Origin: Austropuccinia psidii
Taxonomy: Eukaryota; Basidiomycota; Pucciniomycetes; Pucciniales; Sphaerophragmiaceae
Direction: 5' to 3'
Length of the DNA stretch: 64,000 nt
Assembly: GCA_023105745.1 (NCBI GenBank)
Contig: JALGQZ010000002.1
Coordinates: 44,196,997 to 44,260,996 of the forward strand
Shown here piece after piece: positions 56,250-64,000 of this stretch (its first letter is position 1; each line of letters begins with the position of its first letter). The translations under genes and the position numbers were made by a program. The notes under the pieces are model-generated. The model worked only from the letters and a program-made list of their open reading frames with translations. It had not been told where the DNA came from and searched no databases.

Positions 56250-58272
56250 TGTAATATGTGTCTGTGAACCTCTTGATAATATTACTATTAATCAAGAGTA
56301 CTATGACTTTTCTTTTGAAATATCATTAATAAGCATATTCTAACCACAATTACATGATTAATTACTTAATTATTTCTTTTACTTGCTATACACTACTAGT
56401 TATCATAACATTAATCAGTAATTATTTACTAGAATCAATCAAAAGAAGTATTAATAATAAAACTTCTTATTGAGATAATATAAAATTATCTTTTTCAAGA
56501 ATAATTATAAAACAAATTCCTGAAGAAAACTATTACTAGATAAAAGATTGAGGAATTAACTATAAACACTCACTAATACTACAATATAACCTTGAAAAGA
56601 ATTGGTAGAGTGATTTGAAAGATTGATTGTGGGTTTAAAGGATCAAAATTCATTTTTGACAGTAATCACCATGGGCAAAATGACTACACCTGACAGAAGT
56701 TGTTGCATTTGGAAATTAGGTCTGATCTCTGATAGACACAGCTTGGACCTTTCTTGTGAACTAGGTTGAACCCAGGATTCAAATGTTTATGAGTATTCTA
56801 AGTTATTAAAAGCCACTGGAATATTACAAAAGCTGAAGGATTTTCTTCCTTTCTTAATGGGATGGACCAATTATATAGTATATCATATGTAAATTGGTTC
56901 CATTTATATTTTTATCTTCAAGTGAATACTCCCTATGATAAAAAATTGAATCTAAAGATATTTTACAATTTAAATAAATCCATTTTTCTCAAATCCAAAA
57001 GAAGTAAAAGGCATTTTATAAAATAAATAAATCTCTTCTCTTTATGAATTGATGACCTATTATCACTTTATCAATATTTTACTTATTTCCATCTTAAAAC
57101 ATGGCTTACATATATATACATCAGTTTTTTTCAACTGAATCCTCTTCTAAGAAAACTGGATTGCTGAATATGTTCATTTTAAAAATGGCAAAGCTTCTGG
57201 AACCTCAGAAGCAAAATGAGAAATATTTGCAAGCCCTTTCAGTGAAACTATTTTTAAAACAATATATAAATTGTGTCTATATTTTCTTCTTTATTGATAT
57301 GAATCTATGGAATTTCAGGGGTTTTTTTTTCTGATTTCTTTGTATCCTCAAATATCTTGCATCAATTTTATCACAAAAACCATTATTTCTCTTTTCAAAG
57401 AGAAAATACCTTACTCTTGCTTTTTTGAGAGTAGTATTTCTTAGTTTATAAGAGAATTGGTGGGCTTTATGAATTACAGCCACTGAAATTGGAAGAAATC
57501 TAAATTTTCAAAGCAAAATGAATGCCCAGTACTGTAACAAAGCTGACACTAGTAAATAATTTTACAGTAGCAGGCCCTACAAAGCCTGCTACTGTAATGT
57601 TAATTGAAAGCTAAAAAAATCAAATTAAAGCAAATTAAGAATATTGAAAATAAAATAGAGAAAAATGAAAAAAAGCAAAAAAAGCAAATGAAACAAAAAG
57701 TGATAAAATCATCAAAATAATACACCAATCTAAAAAATTTTGAAAACACTCAAAAAGGTAAAAAATGGTTAACATTGATTTGGCCTAGTAGAAAAAACAG
57801 TTTTTCCTATTTATTATATTAAGAAAATATGAAAAAAAAATTATTTAAATAATATCAAAAAATTCACCGCACATTTGTATAATTTGTTATCTTTCCTCTT
57901 TTGAGTTATTTCTGTCATTTTATTCAAAATCTTTTCTAAAAAGAATATTTCAAGATATTTTTTGTGGTTTTTCTGTTTCTAATTTCTCCTTCAATAATAA
58001 GATTTAATATTATTTATGTTATAAAATAATTTTGCAAAGACCAGTTGGAGCTTTCAAGTTCAATAGCATTCTGATCAAACTAATGAAAAATTGAAATTAT
58101 TTGCATCGTTTCAAGAATGAAGGGCCATTTCACTTAATATCTGCTAGCTACCTGCCAATATAGAATATAATTATGTCAAGAAGATTTAAAAAATGTGGAT
58201 TTCCCTGTAAACCTGTTCAAATATTATCAAGATTCATATTGATCAAATGTTTCCACTTGTTAAAGGCTCAAA
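56250..58272 (-). repeat. Probable 5' LTR of element F (outer end uncertain)
   Basis: The inner end, TGTAATATG, is fixed by the primer-binding site. The outer end is proposed at TTAAAGGCTCAAA (58260-58272) because the LTR of element E ends TTAAAGGCTCACA and the length (about 2 kb) is then similar. No second LTR of this element is in the window to confirm it. AT-rich; the ORF at 57101-57334 shows no motif. Confidence 0.45.
57562..57597. other. Perfect 14-bp hairpin
   Basis: TTACAGTAGCAGGC and its exact complement GCCTGCTACTGTAA are separated by eight bases (CCTACAAA). It stands out as GC-richer than its AT-rich surroundings. Not followed by a T-run on either side, so a bacterial-type terminator is not implied. 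Confidence 0.7.
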
Positions 58273-61200
58273 AGAGTTTTACTTCAACTTCAAAAAGAGA
58301 TATTTGAAAATTTTTATTGTATTTTCATTGATCAAAGCATATTGTTCATTATTCTTTTTAATAATCAAATCATTGTTTGTTAGAAAATATATATATCGGC
58401 TTGAAAATTTCTGAAAAGACACTGTTCAAAAATTCCCATCATAAGAAGAAGATTTAATGGATGAATTCCTTGATAAATTCTTGACAATTAAGATTTGATA
58501 CTTGAGAGACGATTCAGAAAGTTTTTTTATTCTGACTGGACAGGGCTCTGAGGCAATATTTGTGTCACTAAAAGCTTAACTCCCCAAAGGGTCCAACTTA
58601 TTTCTGTGGCCTTTCTTTTTGAAATGAGAATTTAATAAATAATGTAGCCCTTTTTTGAAGGATAAATACCAAAGAAAAACACCAAATTCTTCCATATCAT
58701 ACCCTAAAAGCGCTTCAGAGAGCTGTATATATAATCTGTTTACCTCCAGCTTATAAATAAATTATTATTCTAAACTTATCATTCTGTTAGTTTTTATGAG
58801 TTTATTGACATAATTATGAATTCAACAGACTCAGAGAAGCTCTATAGACATATTTTGAGAAATAGATTTCTTAAAAGATCCTATTTATATAAGTTCTCTG
58901 TCTTAATATTGTATAAGGGTCTTATTGTTTCGAAAAAAGATAAATTATCTATCTCAGGTATTCATAAAGATGAACATTCAACAATTTGCGATTTAGATTT
59001 AATCCATATATCAGTTTGAATTAAATATATAGTTTCCCTGAAAATTTTGAAAAAATTCTAGCTTAGAGCAATTAAAAGAACTCTTTTGCGAATTACTCCT
59101 GATAATCTGAGATTTAATTATGTAGTATTTACAAAGTAAAAAATCTCTTTCAACATTCTTAAAATTATAAACCCATCAATTTCATATGAGAAAATCAAAT
59201 TCTTATTTCATGGAGAGCTCTCCCTATTAACCTAAGTATTGAAAATTGTTTAAATATTAGGTGTGTTGAGTTTAAAATCTCAAAACGCTTCAGAATATAG
59301 TAAATATTATTACAATAATTATGTAAGAAGTTTCCTTAATAAAATTCTTTTACACGATTAAATTATTTATGACAAGAATGGCTGGCCATATTGGCAGGTA
59401 AAGATTAGATTTCTCAAATTTAGAAAAAACCTTTATTCTCCTATCTTCCTTCAGCTTTTTTATACAGATACTACCCTCATCTCCTCAAAGTAGGAACTCA
59501 AATCATCTTGGTTTTCACATATTTGAGTAACACATCAAATCAAGATAGTGATTTCGGAACTCAAAATTTCTTCACAGAAATATGCCAACCTGAGCTAAAT
59601 TTGTATCAATAAATAAAAATTGAATTCTTCACAAAATTCAAGAATCTAAAGTTTTTCATTTTTACAAATATTTGAAGCTATACTATTAAGCCAATTTATT
59701 CATATTAAGATAAAAATATTTTATAGCTTACACCATGTAATAGTATAATCAAAAATTCCTCAATAATAAAATTAAAACCATATGTTCTACTTTAAAGATT
59801 TATTTCATCTAGCTATAAGGGTAAGAGTCTCCTTCAATGCAGCTTATGGGCTAAAATAAGGGTGGTATTATTTCAATATAAACTACATTTTGATTTTCCT
59901 CCCCTGAAAATGAATGTCCCTCAAATATTTGAATCTTGTTTCAATTTTGATTGAACCCTTTATCTCAAAAGAGAACAAAATAAGGCATATAATTTGTCAC
60001 AAAATACCGATTTTTTCAAGAGAAAACTGCTCAACGGTATGCTATATTTTCATAATTTTTATATATTCAGACAGTCCTAAAGAAATTCTAATATTTATTA
60101 TGAAATTCTTTTCAGCTTAAATCGTTCCAATTTTAAAATTATTTATCTTTCCCGTGAGTGAGAATGACAGAATGTTCATATTGAAAGTGTGATATATATG
60201 TCAAAATGTATAGGCAAATACCTAGAGGTTGAGCTTTTTTCAAAGAAAATGATATAAAGTAATAAATAATATTTGAGCAAAGATAAAATCAAAATAAATC
60301 TGTTCATCCTGTATTGTTGAATTGTTGAGCTTTGACAATCCCAACCAAAAACTTATATTGAACAAAGTAAATTGATACTTTGTGGCTTGCATATGTGGCT
60401 TAAGCTACTTCCAAAGCTTCTATCTAGTAATTTAGTTTCTTTCCTATCTATCTCCAATGTCAAATTACAAATGCAACACCTGCTGTCAGGTGTTGCCACT
60501 TTGCTCATGGTTAATTCAAAAATATAGCAGCTAAATACATCAAATAGTATATTTATGTGATTTCACGTCTTTCTGAGTTATTCTGAAATATTTGAAACAT
60601 TTAAGAAAAAATTCAACTAATACTTACGTGTTGGTACTAATGATATGGCTGAATAATAAGACGATTTGGGAAAAAAAGCAAGAGGAGGCCTCCTTTAATT
60701 CAACAACAGCTCACAAAGGGTTTCCATGGAGCAAACTGAAAAAAAGGATCAATAAACCGTTAATCCTATTTATATTATTTGCTAAATCACCTGTTGTTAT
60801 TTAGGATTATCATAGTTACTTAATTAAGTCATTTTATGTGACTACCAACCCATTTATGGTTAAGAAATGAAGCAGCAAAAGCTTTCAATATTCTTTTATT
60901 TCAAAATGAACATTAATCCCTCAAATGTGTCTATTTTATTGCAAACATTATCACAGGGTTTTTTTCTGTGAATTTTTGAATATTCAGTGTTTCATGTGAA
61001 ACCATCAGAAATGAACTGTAATTAAAGCTTTTAATTTGAATTATTAATTAATGATTATTTTTGGCTTTAACATGGATTATTCCCTTCACAATTGGCCCTG
61101 AAATTTTCAGAAAGATTAAGTAAGAATTGTATCTTTAATTAATTTTTGAAGTATTTACCTTATTTCTATGTAGAAATGCAAATAGTACAGTAATAGCTGG

Positions 61201-62430
61201 TTTTCATGCAGTAAATGCATAGATACTAGTCCACAAAGGGTTTTAATTACTCTTTTATATTTTATGAATGGAAATAATTAATAACTGACATGGTTACAGG
61301 AGTCATAGTTGCTCATTACCTTCTTGTCAGGTCAAAATAGCAGCTTATCTGCTATTTTCTCATGATTTAATGGGACTTTAGCTTGGTAACCAAGTTCCCA
61401 AAAGTTTTTAATAGACTAATTGGGCCATTATCAGCCATGGATTCAATCTTTTGAGCTATCCACACCTCAGAGGCCTCTGAAGTTTGTTACCCTGGCTCTC
61501 TTTGATGTCATTTGTCCCACTAAGCTATTTTCACATCAAAAATAGTGATTCAGGCTTAAAGACTGATATCCACTATAAGCGTAGAAAGAATTTATGTAAT
61601 AATAAAGTAATATTAAGTTCCACAAACATGAATAGCACTATTATTAGTGTATATGCAACATTGGATATCTCACATTCACATTATTTTGGTGTGAAATTGA
61701 GAAAACCCAAAATTTTCAGAATTCTTTTATGTGGTATTGATGATGTTGTGTTGAATTATGATCCATATTACCACCTCATAGAGTTAATTCAAGCTTATTA
61801 GCTTTATAGAGCTACCCTAGGTGAATTTTTGTGTAGTATTCAAATCTGGCCTTAAATCCATGGATTTATGTATTCACAAAATATTCATTCATCTTTTCTT
61901 AAATAAAAAATGATAAATTATGTATATATGCAAGAATTATGGGCTATGCATAGTTCAGAATTTATTAGAATATTAATCTTTGCCTATTTGGGTGTTTAAA
62001 GTATACCTCAAGGCTCACATTATTATTGGAAACCAACAGATAATTGGGGCAACCAGGGATTTCAGTAGAGTCATCACCACTATATGATTATAGTAGAACC
62101 CTTTTGACCTATTTTCAGATACTAATTTCGTGTCAAACTCATAGTTATAGTTATTTTATTACTATATAAGAGAGACATCCTGACACGTTGGGGAGTGAAA
62201 GTGTTTTTGACCTGTTTTGGACAATTCTTCAGCTTATTGGAAGGTGTTTAAACCATATTTGGCCTTTCTTTTACATATTTTTACCTTATAAAGGTGAGTA
62301 ATTTTGTGTTTTTGACTAAGGATGAAATTGTGAAAAATCTTTTCAGAGAAAATATATATAGTGCTAAAAGAAATATGGTTATGTTTTTGCTTTCAATTTC
62401 TTTCTTAATGTATAATAGATAATTTATATT
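58273..62430. other. AT-rich DNA without recognisable genes
   Basis: Only short ORFs (for example 58816-59019, 59914-60120, 61484-61801) without motifs or codon structure that I recognise. It contains a 10-bp stem hairpin at 60473-60496 (GCAACACCTG, loop CTGT, complement). It may be old, unalignable retroelement sequence. Confidence 0.45.
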
Positions 62431-62436
62431 TATAAT

Positions 62437-63450
62437 TTAATTATCAATACCATTGAAAAATGTAAATCATATTTTTTATTGAAGTTTCTTTTTGAAAAAT
62501 ATACAAATCACATATTTTTTGATTCCATTTTTCTTGGAAAAAAAAGAGAAAATAGCTGAAAACCCTTTTCAAAGCTTCTTTATTCAACCAAACTGCCGTT
62601 AAAATTGATAAATTCATTTCTTTTGATGATCCTCATTAATAATTAAATGTTTTATTTTGTTGAAAAATATAAATCACATTTTTCTTGAATATTGTTTTTT
62701 CAAAAAATATATAACCTATACTTTTCTTTTTTTGATTTTGTATTAAAAAACTCTCATAGCTTTTCTTTACATCCTTTTGAGGATGAAAATTGACTAATTA
62801 ACTTGCTTTTGATAATTTTCATTACCAACTAAATATTTTATTGCAAAATATAAATCATATTTTTTGTTTTTTAACAATGTGTTTTTTTTAGAAAATTCAT
62901 AGCTTATATTCTTTGTATAAAAACCCATTACAGCTATTTTCTACTGCTTTTTAGGCATTAGAAGCAAATAATATCATTATCTCTGATAATATGCATTTAT
63001 ACTGGAGTATCTTCTCCATTAAGAAATATAAATAATTTAATTTTATGAAATTCTTTTTTGTAGTAGTATAAAAACTAGATATTTTTATTTTAAATATAAA
63101 ACACTTATAATATTTTTCCAAACCCTTTTTGGACGTGAAAATCGATTCACTTAAGTATTTTGAAAATCTTAAGAAATAATTGAGTATTTTTGAATAAAAT
63201 GTAAGCCGTATTTTATTAAAATTGATTTTAAAATTAGTTTTCCTTTTCAAAAGAACAATAAAATTGATTAATATTTCCCTTTTTAAGAAAAAGTCAGAAT
63301 AAGACTTTGAAAATTGATTGTTACAGTGTGACAGAAGAAGAAAATAAGCTTATTTACTCTTTTCAAACCTAAATCTTATATTTCTTTTATTTATTATTTA
63401 ATAAAAATATATATCATATTTTTATTCAGTTTTATAAGGTAAATTTGTCA
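62437..63450. repeat. Degenerate tandem repeat, unit about 190 bp
   Basis: A block GAAAAATRTAAATCAYATTTTT recurs at about 62453, 62657, 62843 and, weaker, 63195 and 63398. Each of the first three is followed in the same order by a second AAAAAATATA-type block, an AGCT...AACCC/ATCCTTTT block and GATAATTTTCATTA-type words. Spacings of about 204 and 186 bp, then about 200 or double that, suggest an old tandem array. Very AT-rich. Confidence 0.55.
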
Positions 63451-64000
63451 TTAATAAATTTATTTTTCTTTTATTTCTATAAGTTAAAATCAATACAGAA
63501 TTACTTTTTTCTTGTATCGTGACAGAAAAATTTAATTATCAATTTCTTTCTTGTATTATTGTGAATTCATATTGTATTGATTAAAATTATCAATTCTTAT
63601 GGTGAATTTTTACACTGAAAAATCAAAAATTTCAACTTCTTATCTTTATATTTATAAAAATCAAAAGAACTTTCAAGCTTCAAGTTAGACTTTAACTTGC
63701 AAATTTGATAATTTGAAGAAAAATATTGAAAATTTAAAGTGAAATTCAAGCTCAACTCTTTATTTTCGGTTGAAAAATACAATATATTTGAGTTGAAAGT
63801 ATTAGTTTTAATCCAGCTTAATATATCCCATCTTCAAGTATAAAAGAATAAACTTTATTTGAATAAAACCCGTTAAAAGTAAATCTGTTGTTCTTTGCAT
63901 CAACAAATGAATAATAATAAAAAATAAATAAAAATTAAAATGAAAACAAAAAATCCTATATCTATTATCTTAAAGAACAATAGTATTCTTTCAAAAATCT
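63451..64000. other. AT-rich DNA, nothing recognised
   Basis: No ORF or motif of note before the window ends. Confidence 0.4.

Noticed and set aside
57562..57597. Rho-independent terminator
   Set aside because: Fungal nuclear DNA and no T-run after the stem on either strand.
61484..61801. 105-codon ORF in the AT-rich right end
   Set aside because: No recognisable motif; base composition is the same as the flanking noncoding DNA.
62157..62190. TATATAAG sequence followed by a GC-richer start-like stretch, as a promoter
   Set aside because: Interesting context, but no LTR ends or downstream coding region could be matched to it.

Overview
The window reads as a repeat-dominated, AT-rich fungal chromosome segment, most likely from a rust fungus (Pucciniales). 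Austropuccinia psidii is my best guess. The reasons are several Ty3/Gypsy LTR retrotransposon families nested in one another; gene remnants with very short GT-AG introns (about 70-100 nt); protein remnants that resemble large rust-specific families; and a GC-richer minisatellite of a type I recall from A. psidii. The species call rests on memory, not on a search. I found no intact host gene, no rRNA or tRNA gene and no CRISPR array.

Layout. 1-6589: decayed plus-strand chromodomain Gypsy element (family A), split by a 1,984-bp solo LTR (1266-3249). 6590-16319: complete but mutated minus-strand Gypsy element (family B) with two LTRs; its reverse transcriptase holds a 117-bp mini-insertion. 16320-20630: LTR fragments, a degenerate minisatellite, an unrecognised decayed gene and a LINE remnant. 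20862-30336: full-length minus-strand chromodomain Gypsy element (family C) with perfect 5-bp target-site duplications and LTRs about 1% apart. It lies inside the last exon of a rust-type multicopy pseudogene (20634-20861 plus 30337-31955). 33035-33758: decayed five-exon MFS transporter gene. 35100-35990: minisatellite. 37249-39391: second solo LTR of the 1266-3249 family. 40960-42450: family-B-type LTR. 42466-45324: 3' end of a plus-strand Gypsy element (D) with an antisense cysteine-rich ORF. 45325-58272: two further minus-strand elements, with E inserted into the integrase of F. 58273-64000: very AT-rich DNA without recognisable genes, including a degenerate repeat of about 190 bp.

How the parts relate. 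Elements A and C share gene order (gag, then protease-RT-RNase H-integrase-chromodomain) and 3' noncoding sequence. Elements B, E and F form a second lineage with long LTRs and a shared candidate primer-binding site just inside the 5' LTR. Nesting gives a relative order of events: the solo LTR is younger than A, B is younger than A, the mini-insertion is younger than B, E is younger than F, and C is younger than the host-gene remnant it splits. All coding units seen carry stops or frameshifts, so the locus looks transpositionally silent now. The features most worth following up are the antisense zinc-cluster-like ORF in element D, the octamer arrays in the U3 of the 2-kb LTRs, the 117-bp LTR-ended mini-insertion, and the host-gene remnants between 30 and 34 kb.
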